Assembly: GCA_028703495.1 (NCBI GenBank)
Contig: JAQVMT010000003.1
Span: 1-64,000 of the forward strand
Direction of reading: 5' to 3'
Length of the DNA stretch: 64,000 nt
Origin: Clostridia bacterium
GTDB lineage: Bacteria > Bacillota > Clostridia > Christensenellales > CAG-314
The notes beneath the pieces are model-generated. The model did not search any database. It had not been told where the DNA came from and worked only from the letters and a program-made list of their open reading frames with translations. Within the stretch, counting starts at the first letter, position 1. Every line of letters begins with the position of its first letter. The translations under genes were made by a program, and so were the position numbers. Shown piece by piece: positions 28,998 to 37,480 of the stretch.

Positions 28998-29357
28998 ATG
29001 CCAAAGAAACCAAGAAAACCGTGTGCGTTCCCAGGCTGTCCGAACTTAACGGACAAAAGGTACTGCGCCGAACACGAAAAGGTGATAAACGATAGATACA
29101 ACAAGTACGAGCGACCTTATGACTCTTCCGTGCGTTACGGAAAAGAGTGGAAGCGAATACGCAACCATTACATCAAACAACATCCCTTGTGCGAGGAGTG
29201 TAAAAGGAACGGAAAGCTGACAGTGGCAACGGAAGTTCATCATATTGTTCCGCTTGGTAACGGCGGTACGCACGACGATAAAAATTTGATGTCGCTGTGC
29301 AAGCCGTGCCACTCAAGAATAACGGCTGAGTCGGGAGATAGGTGGAGTAGAAAGTAG
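28998..29357 (+). CDS. HNH endonuclease
   Basis: LCEECKRNGKLTVATEVHHIVPLGNGGTHDDKNLMSLCKPCHSRIT. Confidence 0.9.
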   Translation: MPKKPRKPCAFPGCPNLTDKRYCAEHEKVINDRYNKYERPYDSSVRYGKEWKRIRNHYIKQHPLCEECKRNGKLTVATEVHHIVPLGNGGTHDDKNLMSLCKPCHSRITAESGDRWSRK

Positions 29358-29414
29358 GTTTGTACTAAAATGTAGTACTGACCAAAATGTAATAAAAAAT
29401 CGCAAAAATGTAAT

Positions 29415-29500
29415 ACAAACCTCCGTAGGGGCGGGGGCGGTTAAATCTCTGCGACTGATTTTTTCAGCAGCGGGCGTGGGGTGCCACGCACAAAAAAAGC
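29415..29500 (+). other. Candidate cos region
   Basis: G-rich GTAGGGGCGGGGGCGG, then GCGTGG-GGTG-CCACGC, between HNH and TerS. Confidence 0.35.
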
Positions 29501-29534
29501 AAATTCAAATGGGTAATTAAGGAGTAAGTAAAAA

Positions 29535-30086
29535 ATGCCTACAAAATCAAATAATTTAGGCGGTCAAGGTGGGGCAAGAGTGGGTGCCGGACGCAAGAAA
29601 AAGGCTCTATCCGAGAAAATCGAAGCGGATAATCCAAGCGGAAGAAAACTCACTGTTCTTGATATCCCAGACATCGAAGGAGTGGAAATGCCAAAGCCAA
29701 ACGAAATACTTTCTGCTGCCCAGCGTGACGGGAAGGACTTTCAGGCAAAGTTAATCTTTGAGGAAACCTGGCTCTGGCTTCAGAAAATCGGATGCCAAGG
29801 CGCAGTATCCAAGCAGCTCATCGAACGATATGCCATGTGCGCTGCTCGTTGGATTCAATGCGAGCAGATGACCAATGAACTTGGTTTTCTTTCCAAGCAT
29901 CCGACAACGGGCAAGCCTATCCCGTCCCCGTTTATTAATATCGGCATCAGTTACATGAATCAAGCAATTCGGCAATGGAACGAAATATATCAAATCGTTA
30001 AGGAGAATTGCACAGCAGATTACAGCGGTGCAAATCCGCAGGACGATTTAATGGAAAAACTGCTCCGTGCCAGAAAAGGCAGCTGA
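29535..30086 (+). CDS. Phage terminase small subunit (P27-like)
   Basis: GGQGGARVGAGRKK N-terminus; AKLIFEETWLWLQKIGCQGAVSKQLIERYA; position after HNH. Confidence 0.75.
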   Translation: MPTKSNNLGGQGGARVGAGRKKKALSEKIEADNPSGRKLTVLDIPDIEGVEMPKPNEILSAAQRDGKDFQAKLIFEETWLWLQKIGCQGAVSKQLIERYAMCAARWIQCEQMTNELGFLSKHPTTGKPIPSPFINIGISYMNQAIRQWNEIYQIVKENCTADYSGANPQDDLMEKLLRARKGS

Positions 30087-30398
30087 TTACTTCTTCTTAT
30101 ACGAGTAATCTTCCGCTCCGTTAATGTATTTTGCAAAGTCGATGCGGTATATACCTTCATCGGCGCAGCCGAAAAGCATATGACCTGCCCAACCGATGTA
30201 GTTGAAGGTCATATTGTTGTTCATGGCAATGATGTCATCACGCAGTTTCTTCGGGATTTTCGAGTTGCCACTCCACAAAAAACCTTCGGCAGTGGCTTGC
30301 TTAACAAAAATATCCCATACGGCTGTGTTCGCAAAGTACAGATATACTCGGCGGTCAAGGTTCAGAAGGTTAGTTAGTGTTCTTTCATTCGATTTCAT
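30087..30398 (-). CDS. 103-aa protein of unknown function under riboswitch control
   Basis: ATG at 30398 preceded by ACGGAGGA; downstream of the S-box terminator. Confidence 0.7.
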   Translation of the reverse strand: MKSNERTLTNLLNLDRRVYLYFANTAVWDIFVKQATAEGFLWSGNSKIPKKLRDDIIAMNNNMTFNYIGWAGHMLFGCADEGIYRIDFAKYINGAEDYSYKKK

Positions 30399-30436
30399 AA
30401 AAAGAAATCCTCCGTTAAAAATTCCTACGGAGAGAT

Positions 30437-30575
30437 AAAAAACAATCCCATCGTAAACGACAGGATTGCATGGTTCAATATAAACCCCATCGTTTCAGCC
30501 TTTAGCACCTTGCCGTTTGGTAGGTTGCTGTGTGGTCGTTGGGGCTGTCCCTCGCACACTCTCTATAGGTTGAAA
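30437..30575 (-). promoter_or_regulatory. S-box / SAM-I superfamily riboswitch with intrinsic terminator
   Basis: Minus strand AGAGTGTGCGAGGGACAGCCCCAACGACCACACAGCAACC…AAGGTGCTAAAGGCTGAAACGATGGGG; P2 GTGTG/CACAC, P3 AGCAACC/GGTGCT, pseudoknot CAGCC/GGCTG; terminator AATCCTGTCG-TTTA-CGATGGGATT-GTTTTTT. Confidence 0.88.
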
Positions 30576-30577
30576 TA

Positions 30578-30606
30578 ATTGTAGCACAGGACAATTGATT
30601 TGTCAA
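30578..30606 (-). promoter_or_regulatory. Promoter of the riboswitch transcript
   Basis: TTGACA (30606-30601), 17-bp spacer, TACAAT (30583-30578). Confidence 0.82.
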
Positions 30607-30629
30607 ATAAGAATTAAGGAGATAAACGC

Positions 30630-31412
30630 ATGTATGAAAAAGTAAACCCTTGCCATCCCGACAAGATTGCCGACAGAATTGCCGGAGCGATTGTGGATTT
30701 GGCATACAAAAAGGAAAACAGTCCAAAGGTCGCTGTGGAGGTTTTAATCGGACACGGCACGTGCCACATTATTGTGGAAACTTCCGTTTGCAATGACATA
30801 GGCGAGATTGAATCAATCGTGCATAGAATTGCCGGGGACGTTGCTGTTGACTATGTTGAAGTTCCTCAAGACGTATTTCTTGCAGAAAATCAGAGTCAAG
30901 AAATCCGCTGCGGAGATAACGGTATCTTTAAAGGTATGCCACTCACGGCAGAGCAAAAGACACTCTCTCAAACGGCGCGAGATATTTTCGGTAAGTACAG
31001 ATGCGACGGAAAATACATTGCCGACGGCGAACGTTTGATTATCTGCCAGAGCAACGCAAGAACGGAAGATTTGAAAGCGGAATATCCGACGGCAGAAATT
31101 AATCCTATCGGTGATTGGCTCGGTGGAACGGACGTCGATACGGGAGCTACGAATAGGAAGCTCGGTTCGGATATGGCAGACAGCGTAACAGGCGGCGGAC
31201 TGCATGGTAAAGACCTTTCAAAGGCAGATGTCAGCGTAAATATTTACGCTTGGATAAAAGCTCAGAGAACAAGACAGCCTGTGGAATTCTGTTGTGCAAT
31301 CGGCGACAAAACAATCGACGGGAAACCTTACGGAGAAATCGTAGAAATTGCTCGTGAGTTTGTCCGGCAGCAGGGCGGATTTGAGAAATTTGCCGAGTGG
31401 GGATTGTTTTAA
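30630..31412 (+). CDS. metK: Compact S-adenosylmethionine synthetase homologue (260 aa)
   Basis: CHPDKIADRIAGAIVD; CGDNGIFKGMPLT; DTGATNRKLGSDMADSVTGGGLHGKDLSKADVSVNIYAW. Confidence 0.85.
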   Translation: MYEKVNPCHPDKIADRIAGAIVDLAYKKENSPKVAVEVLIGHGTCHIIVETSVCNDIGEIESIVHRIAGDVAVDYVEVPQDVFLAENQSQEIRCGDNGIFKGMPLTAEQKTLSQTARDIFGKYRCDGKYIADGERLIICQSNARTEDLKAEYPTAEINPIGDWLGGTDVDTGATNRKLGSDMADSVTGGGLHGKDLSKADVSVNIYAWIKAQRTRQPVEFCCAIGDKTIDGKPYGEIVEIAREFVRQQGGFEKFAEWGLF

Positions 31413-31506
31413 AGAAAAAAACTTTAAAAAAGTGTCATAAAATATTGACTTTGATTTTTTCTTTTGATATAATACAACGATTTATCGGTGAACGATAAAT
31501 GGAGGC

Positions 31507-32190
31507 ATGGGAAAAAAGGAGAGTTGTTTTATGTACGATTTTGTCGACAGCGCTGAGATAAAACCATATAAGTCATTTTGCGCAAAGACTATGGAGCAGT
31601 TGAGAGATACATTGCGAGAAGAAAATGATATCAATTCGCAATTCTATCTCATTGGCAGTGGAGCAAAAAATCTTGTTACTCAAAACGAAAATGAACCGTA
31701 TGATTTAGATTATAATCTATTAATTCTTACCGCACCGCAAGAGTATTGGAATGATTTAAAGAGGCTAAAAGACGAAGTAAGAAACACCTTAAATCAGATT
31801 GTGGGAAAGACTTTGTTTTCAGATGGTCAGGATTCCACTTCGGTCATAACATCAAAATTGCATTTTACGGAAAATGAGGGAGTGGAATTTAGCTTTGATA
31901 TTGGAATACTTGCGGAGAATAAAAACGGTAATTTGTGTCGATTGATTCACGAAAAGAACAGATATGGGTTCACTAACCAAGATAGGTTCTATTGGAATGA
32001 ATGTCCGTCGTCGCATAATGTGAAAGAAATTGCCGACATACTTAAAGAACATAATTTGTGGGAAGAAGTAAGACAAACATATTTGGATAAAAAGAATATG
32101 TATCTAAGAAGGAATGATAGAGACCATCCGTCATTTGTTGTTTATGTAGAAACTGTAAATGAAGTATACGTCAAGCATGGGGGGAAGTAA
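31507..32190 (+). CDS. Nucleotidyltransferase-fold protein
   Basis: LIGSGAKNLV…YDLDYNLLIL pattern; own promoter TTGACT-17-TATAAT at 31445-31473. Confidence 0.55.
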   Translation: MGKKESCFMYDFVDSAEIKPYKSFCAKTMEQLRDTLREENDINSQFYLIGSGAKNLVTQNENEPYDLDYNLLILTAPQEYWNDLKRLKDEVRNTLNQIVGKTLFSDGQDSTSVITSKLHFTENEGVEFSFDIGILAENKNGNLCRLIHEKNRYGFTNQDRFYWNECPSSHNVKEIADILKEHNLWEEVRQTYLDKKNMYLRRNDRDHPSFVVYVETVNEVYVKHGGK

Positions 32191-32192
32191 TT

Positions 32193-32369
32193 ATGAGTAA
32201 AGGCGGCGGTGTTTCAGGTTATACTCATACACAACAGCAATTAGACGATTATGCCAATCAGCATAATCCTAACAATGATGCCTATCAAGATGACTGGGAT
32301 AATCACTCGAATCAGTGCAACCCTAATAACGATGAGTATTGGCATAGTCGGGAAGACGATGATAAATAA
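32193..32369 (+). CDS. 58-aa NPNND-repeat protein
   Basis: MSKGGGVSGYTHTQQQLDDYANQHNPNNDAYQDDWDNHSNQCNPNNDEYWHSREDDDK; absent from the ORF track because short. Confidence 0.65.
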   Translation: MSKGGGVSGYTHTQQQLDDYANQHNPNNDAYQDDWDNHSNQCNPNNDEYWHSREDDDK

Positions 32370-32440
32370 ATACTGAAGGTTCATTTGAGACCGTCCTTAT
32401 TACAAAGGGCGGTTTTTTTATGCCCTTTTTTGGAGGAAAA

Positions 32441-33700
32441 ATGTCGAGAACAACAACTCAAATGGAATTGGTGCCTATTGCAAAGTTGGTGCCGTATATA
32501 AATAATGCCCGAACACACTCGGTGGAACAGATAAACAAACTGCGTTCATCACTTCGTGAGTTTGGGTTTATTAATCCCGTCATTATCGATAAAGATTTCG
32601 GGATTATTGCCGGACACGGCAGAGTCATTGCGGCGCGGGAAGAGGGTATAGAAAAAGTGCCGTGCGTCTTTGTGGATTATCTGACCGAGGCACAAAAGAA
32701 AGCATATATTCTTGCGGATAACCGTATGGCTTTGGATGCCGGATGGGACGAAGAATTGTTAAAGGTTGAAATAGAAGCATTGCGAGGCGAGGCTTTCGAT
32801 ATCGGGTTGACGGGTTTTGACGAAAAAGAACTGTCAGACCTATTCAAAGATACAGACACCGATGTAAAAGATGACGATTATGATTTGACAACCGCTCTTG
32901 AAAAAGCGTCTTTCGTGGAAAGGGGCGATGTTTGGGTGGTAGGAAGGCATAGGCTAATGTGCGGAGACGCGACTAATCCCGACGACGTCAAAACGCTAAT
33001 GGACGGGAAACGTGCAAACCTAATATTGACAGACCCTCCGTATGGTGTTTCTTTCAAGAGTTCAAGCGGACTGACGATTCAAAACGACAGTATAAAGGAC
33101 GATGAGTTTTACAATTTTCTATATGCTGCCTTCAAAAATATGGTCGACTGTTTGGAGCCTGGCGGAAGTGCCTACGTCTTTCACGCAGATACGGAAGGAC
33201 TCAATTTTCGCAAAGCCTTTATAGCTGCGGGACTGCATTTGGCGGGTTGCTGTATTTGGGTAAAGAACAGCCTGGTTCTTGGACGGTCGGATTATCAGTG
33301 GCAGCACGAGCCTATTCTATACGGTTTTCTGCAGAACGGTAAGCACAACTGGTATTCGGACAGAAAGCAGACTACCATTTGGAATTTTGACAAGCCGAAA
33401 CGCAACGAAAATCATCCAACGAGTAAACCGCTTGACCTCTTGGGGTATCCGCTAAAAAACTCGTCGCAGGAAAATTCAATTGTACTCGATACATTTGGCG
33501 GAAGCGGTTCAACGCTTATGGCGGCGGACCAGGCAAACCGAATCTGTTACACGATGGAACTCGATGAAAAATATGCTTCGGTTATCCTTCGTAGGTATGT
33601 TGACGGAACGGGTGATTCGGAAAACGTGTATGTTGTTCGAAACGGCGAAAAAATCATGTACTCGGATATCGTCAAGGAAGTAGAAACAGCAAATGGATAA
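32441..33700 (+). CDS. ParB-domain N6-adenine/N4-cytosine DNA methyltransferase
   Basis: ParB-like IAGHGRVIAAREEG; ILTDPPYGVSF; DTFGGSGSTLMAA; ATG after TGGAGG. Confidence 0.88.
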   Translation: MSRTTTQMELVPIAKLVPYINNARTHSVEQINKLRSSLREFGFINPVIIDKDFGIIAGHGRVIAAREEGIEKVPCVFVDYLTEAQKKAYILADNRMALDAGWDEELLKVEIEALRGEAFDIGLTGFDEKELSDLFKDTDTDVKDDDYDLTTALEKASFVERGDVWVVGRHRLMCGDATNPDDVKTLMDGKRANLILTDPPYGVSFKSSSGLTIQNDSIKDDEFYNFLYAAFKNMVDCLEPGGSAYVFHADTEGLNFRKAFIAAGLHLAGCCIWVKNSLVLGRSDYQWQHEPILYGFLQNGKHNWYSDRKQTTIWNFDKPKRNENHPTSKPLDLLGYPLKNSSQENSIVLDTFGGSGSTLMAADQANRICYTMELDEKYASVILRRYVDGTGDSENVYVVRNGEKIMYSDIVKEVETANG

Positions 33701-34499
33701 ACAGGAATATCATGTAGTGTCTTTCTCCGGCGGAAAGGATTCCACGGCTATGCTACTCAAAATGCTCGAACTGGGTATGAAAGTTGATTGTATTCTTTTC
33801 TGTGATACAGGTTTGGAGTTCCCAGATATGTACACGCATATTGAGCAGGTCGAAAAACACATAAATCGTAAGATTACGATAGTCAAGGCAAAGGAAGATT
33901 ATGAGTATCTTATGCTTGAAAAGCCGATAAAACGCAAGCAAGAAGCACAGCTCACTTTGCGTTACGGATTTCAACCTAAAGGTTACGGATGGGCGGGACC
34001 GAAGATGCGGTGGTGTACGGAAAAGTTAAAATCTCAACCGAGGGAACGATTCTTGCGCGAACTAAGAAAGGAGTATGACATAATCGAGTATGTCGGACTT
34101 GCGGCAGATGAAGGGTATAGGCTTAAAAGGCTCGTTAACCAACGTGAGAATCACAGGCATCCTTTAATTGACTGGGAAATGACCGAAGCCGATTGTTTGC
34201 AGTTTTGTTACGAAAGAGGATTTACTTGGAACGGTTTATACAAGTATTTTGATAGGGTTAGCTGTTGGTGCTGTCCTCTGCAAAGCCTAACGGATTTGCG
34301 AATACTATATAAGCACTTTCCTGACCTTTGGGCAAAGCTCAAAGAATGGGATGATAAAACCTGGCGGGATTTCAAAACAGATTACAGTGTAGCAAAGCTT
34401 GCTGCAAGGTTTGATTTAGAAGAAGAATTTATAAGAGACGGAAGACCCATTAACAATAGGGTCTTTTTTGATGCTCTAAAGGAGCGAATGAATGGATAA
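33693..34499 (+). CDS. PP-loop / PAPS reductase-like protein
   Basis: SFSGGKDSTAMLLKMLELG; CWCC motif. Confidence 0.82.
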   Translation: MDKQEYHVVSFSGGKDSTAMLLKMLELGMKVDCILFCDTGLEFPDMYTHIEQVEKHINRKITIVKAKEDYEYLMLEKPIKRKQEAQLTLRYGFQPKGYGWAGPKMRWCTEKLKSQPRERFLRELRKEYDIIEYVGLAADEGYRLKRLVNQRENHRHPLIDWEMTEADCLQFCYERGFTWNGLYKYFDRVSCWCCPLQSLTDLRILYKHFPDLWAKLKEWDDKTWRDFKTDYSVAKLAARFDLEEEFIRDGRPINNRVFFDALKERMNG

Positions 34500-36684
34500 A
34501 AAACAACTAACGCTCGGCAGTCTGTTTGACGGGTCGGGCGGTTTTCCGCTTGGCGGTATTCTCTCCGGCATCACTCCCAAGTGGGCATCGGAGATAGAAC
34601 CGTTTGCAATTAGGGTAACAACGAAAAGAATGCCGTTTGTAAAACACTACGGCGACATTAGCGAAATGGACGGCGCAACGGTTGAGCCTGTTGACATCAT
34701 AACCTTCGGTTCGCCTTGCCAGGATATGAGTGTGGCGGGAAAGCGGAGCGGACTTGACGGAAGCAGGTCGAGCTTATTTTACGAAGCCGTCAGAATAATA
34801 AAGGAAATGAGGAGAGCAACTAATGGAAAATATCCAAGATATATCGTCTGGGAAAACGTGCCGGGAGCATTCTCAAGCAACAACGGTCAAGACTTCAAAG
34901 CGGTCCTTGACTCGCTCATCGGTATCGTTGAAGCGGATGCCGAGGTGCCTATGCCTGAAAAAGACGAATGGCCATATGCAGACTGCTACGTGGGAGACGG
35001 ATGGAGTCTTGCGTACAGAGTTTTTGACGCTCAATACTGGGGAGTTCCCCAGCGTCGTCGCAGAATCTACCTTGTCGCAGATTTTGCAGGTAGGTGTGCC
35101 GGAGACATACTATTTAAGTCCGAGGGCTTGTCAGGGTATTCTTCGGAGAGCTTCCGTTCGTGGCAAAGAACTGCCGATGATACTCAAAGCGGCACTTTTG
35201 AAACAGGCTTCGGCTTTGACGGTTACAACGGAGCAGTAGATGCAAAAGCGGCAACGCTCGGTGTGAACTGCGGAATATCATCCGGGCGAAACGGAGTTGT
35301 CCTGAACGACCAGGGTGGCAACCGTATGGACGTAACGGAAGAGGTAACAAGTACACTTCGAGCCGAGGCACATCATCCACCATGCGTCTTGGAAGCTGCC
35401 GGATTCTGTACCGAACATTCGGCAAAGAGCAGAAGCATCGGCTACGAAGAAGAAACATCACCGACTCTCCGTGCGGGGGTTGTTCCCGCTGCTGTTGCAG
35501 TGGAGAATCATCCTACTGACGGACGGGTGAAAATACAAAAGGACGATAAAGTTCAAACATTGACTTCACGTATGGGAACGGGCGGGATGAATGTTCCGCT
35601 TGTGCTTAAAATTCGTAGCGGTTGTGAGGGTGGTGGTAAGGGTGCGCTTATCCAAAAAGACAAATCTGCTACGCTTTCTTGCAACAACGACCAAACATTG
35701 TTTGAGCCGAGTAGTTGGGATGGAAGTCAAGTCGCTCCTACACTGACAAAGCAGAATGCGGGCGGAAACCAAAGGATGCCTGACAAAGATAATTTCAATT
35801 GCGTATTAGAGCCTTTCGGAATATCGGCAAAGGACAGCAACGCAATGAAGTCGTCCAATCCGAGAAGCGGCATATATAAGGCAAAGACGTCGAGAACGGT
35901 TGACACGAGCGGAGGAAATCCCGCTTGCAATCAAGGCGGTATCGCTGTAGTTTGCGTAGACCAAGGCGGCGGAAAGTCAGGCTGCAACATTTCTGTTGAA
36001 CAAACTCCGACATTGACTTGTACTCACGGCGGTGAACCCGCAATCTGCATTCAAGGTTCTATGATTGGACGGAAAGATGAAAACGGACCGCAAGGTAATG
36101 GCATCAATGAAGATAAGTCTTTTACACTCAATGCCACCGACAGACACGCTGTGTATGCTATGACGACAGGCAGCTTTCAGCAAGTGGAAGAGGACAAATC
36201 TCCGACGCTTATGGCACGGGATTATAAAGACCCGAATGCTGTGTGTTACGGAATCGGCAGAGATACGTTTAACCAGGGGAAAAACGCAAAGTTCGCTCCC
36301 TCGTTTAAGGAAGAGTGTCAGCCGACCTTAGTTGCAAAAGGTCCCGGCGCAGTCTTGAACTCGGCAGAAGCACAGTATACAGTCAGGCGGTTGACTCCAA
36401 CCGAATGTGCGAGACTGCAAGGCTTCCCTGATTGGTGGTGCAAGAGCCTCGGAACAGAAAAGCCAACTGATGAAGAAGTATATTTTTGGTACAAGGTATT
36501 TGAAAAGCATAGAAAAATTACGGGGGTAGGAAAAGCGAAGACGGATAAACAAATTCGAAACTGGCTCTTAAGTCCTCACTCGGATTCGGCAGAATATAAA
36601 CTCTGGGGAAACGGTGTCGCTCTGCCTTGCGTATTGTTCGTGCTTTTCGGGATTGTTTGGGCGAATGCAAAGAATGAAAAGTAA
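34492..36684 (+). CDS. C5-cytosine DNA methyltransferase with expanded target-recognition-like region
   Basis: GSLFDGSGGFPLGG, FGSPCQDMSVAGKRSG, VWENVPGAFSSN, C-terminal LTPTECARLQGFPDWW. Confidence 0.9.
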   Translation: MDKKQLTLGSLFDGSGGFPLGGILSGITPKWASEIEPFAIRVTTKRMPFVKHYGDISEMDGATVEPVDIITFGSPCQDMSVAGKRSGLDGSRSSLFYEAVRIIKEMRRATNGKYPRYIVWENVPGAFSSNNGQDFKAVLDSLIGIVEADAEVPMPEKDEWPYADCYVGDGWSLAYRVFDAQYWGVPQRRRRIYLVADFAGRCAGDILFKSEGLSGYSSESFRSWQRTADDTQSGTFETGFGFDGYNGAVDAKAATLGVNCGISSGRNGVVLNDQGGNRMDVTEEVTSTLRAEAHHPPCVLEAAGFCTEHSAKSRSIGYEEETSPTLRAGVVPAAVAVENHPTDGRVKIQKDDKVQTLTSRMGTGGMNVPLVLKIRSGCEGGGKGALIQKDKSATLSCNNDQTLFEPSSWDGSQVAPTLTKQNAGGNQRMPDKDNFNCVLEPFGISAKDSNAMKSSNPRSGIYKAKTSRTVDTSGGNPACNQGGIAVVCVDQGGGKSGCNISVEQTPTLTCTHGGEPAICIQGSMIGRKDENGPQGNGINEDKSFTLNATDRHAVYAMTTGSFQQVEEDKSPTLMARDYKDPNAVCYGIGRDTFNQGKNAKFAPSFKEECQPTLVAKGPGAVLNSAEAQYTVRRLTPTECARLQGFPDWWCKSLGTEKPTDEEVYFWYKVFEKHRKITGVGKAKTDKQIRNWLLSPHSDSAEYKLWGNGVALPCVLFVLFGIVWANAKNEK

Positions 36685-36796
36685 GCATAAAACGAAGGAT
36701 TGATGGTTATAATAGAAAATAATCACAAAACAGCGTCATAAAATATTGACAAACTGCCGTTCCAATGGTATAATATCCGTGAAGTGAGGTGACGAG

Positions 36797-37480
36797 ATGA
36801 AAAACGAATTGATTATCTATCACGGCTCAGAGCATATAATAGAAAAGCCGCAGTACGGAATAGGAAAGCCGACTAATGATTACGGCTTAGGTTTTTATTG
36901 TACTGAATATTTGGATTTGGCAAAAGAGTGGGCATGCGAAAGTACTCACGGAGGGTATGCGAATAAATACTTACTAAACACGACGGGACTGAAAATTCTT
37001 GACCTTAACAGTTCAAAGTTCTGTATTGTGCATTGGATTTCAGTGCTGCTTAAAAATCGTGTTTTTACGATAGACAGCGAAATCGCAAATGAGGCAATGA
37101 AGTATATAACAGAGAACTTTACAGTCAATACCGAGGGGTACGATGTCATTAAGGGTTACCGTGCGGATGATTCGTATTTTACTTATGCGAAAGATTTTTT
37201 GCAGAACACAATATCGGTGCGTAGATTAAAACAGGTTATGAAGCTTGGAAATCTCGGAAATCAGATAGTGCTTGTTTCAAAGGAGTCCTTTTCGCATTTG
37301 ACGTATCTCGGATACGAAGAGGCACCGCAAGCAATAAACTTTCCATTAAGGAAGAAAAGAGACGAACTTGCACGGTTAGCGTATTTATCTAATAAAACGG
37401 ACGGATTTAAGGCTGATGACATACTGATGATTGATATTATAAGAGGAGGTATGAAAGCAGATGATAAACGCTTACAATAA
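36797..37480 (+). CDS. DUF3990-type ADP-ribosyltransferase-fold protein, putative toxin
   Basis: LIIYHGSEHIIEKPQYGIGKPTNDYGLGFYCTEYLDLAKEWA; promoter TTGACA-17-TATAAT upstream. Confidence 0.65.
   Translation: MKNELIIYHGSEHIIEKPQYGIGKPTNDYGLGFYCTEYLDLAKEWACESTHGGYANKYLLNTTGLKILDLNSSKFCIVHWISVLLKNRVFTIDSEIANEAMKYITENFTVNTEGYDVIKGYRADDSYFTYAKDFLQNTISVRRLKQVMKLGNLGNQIVLVSKESFSHLTYLGYEEAPQAINFPLRKKRDELARLAYLSNKTDGFKADDILMIDIIRGGMKADDKRLQ

Noticed and set aside
30482-30575. Riboswitch acting on the plus-strand metK gene
   Set aside because: S-box core, promoter, terminator and SD are all oriented on the minus strand towards the 103-aa gene.
35114-36183. Several minus-strand ORFs inside the C5-MTase gene
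   Set aside because: Antisense to a well-supported CDS, low-complexity translations; typical spurious frames.
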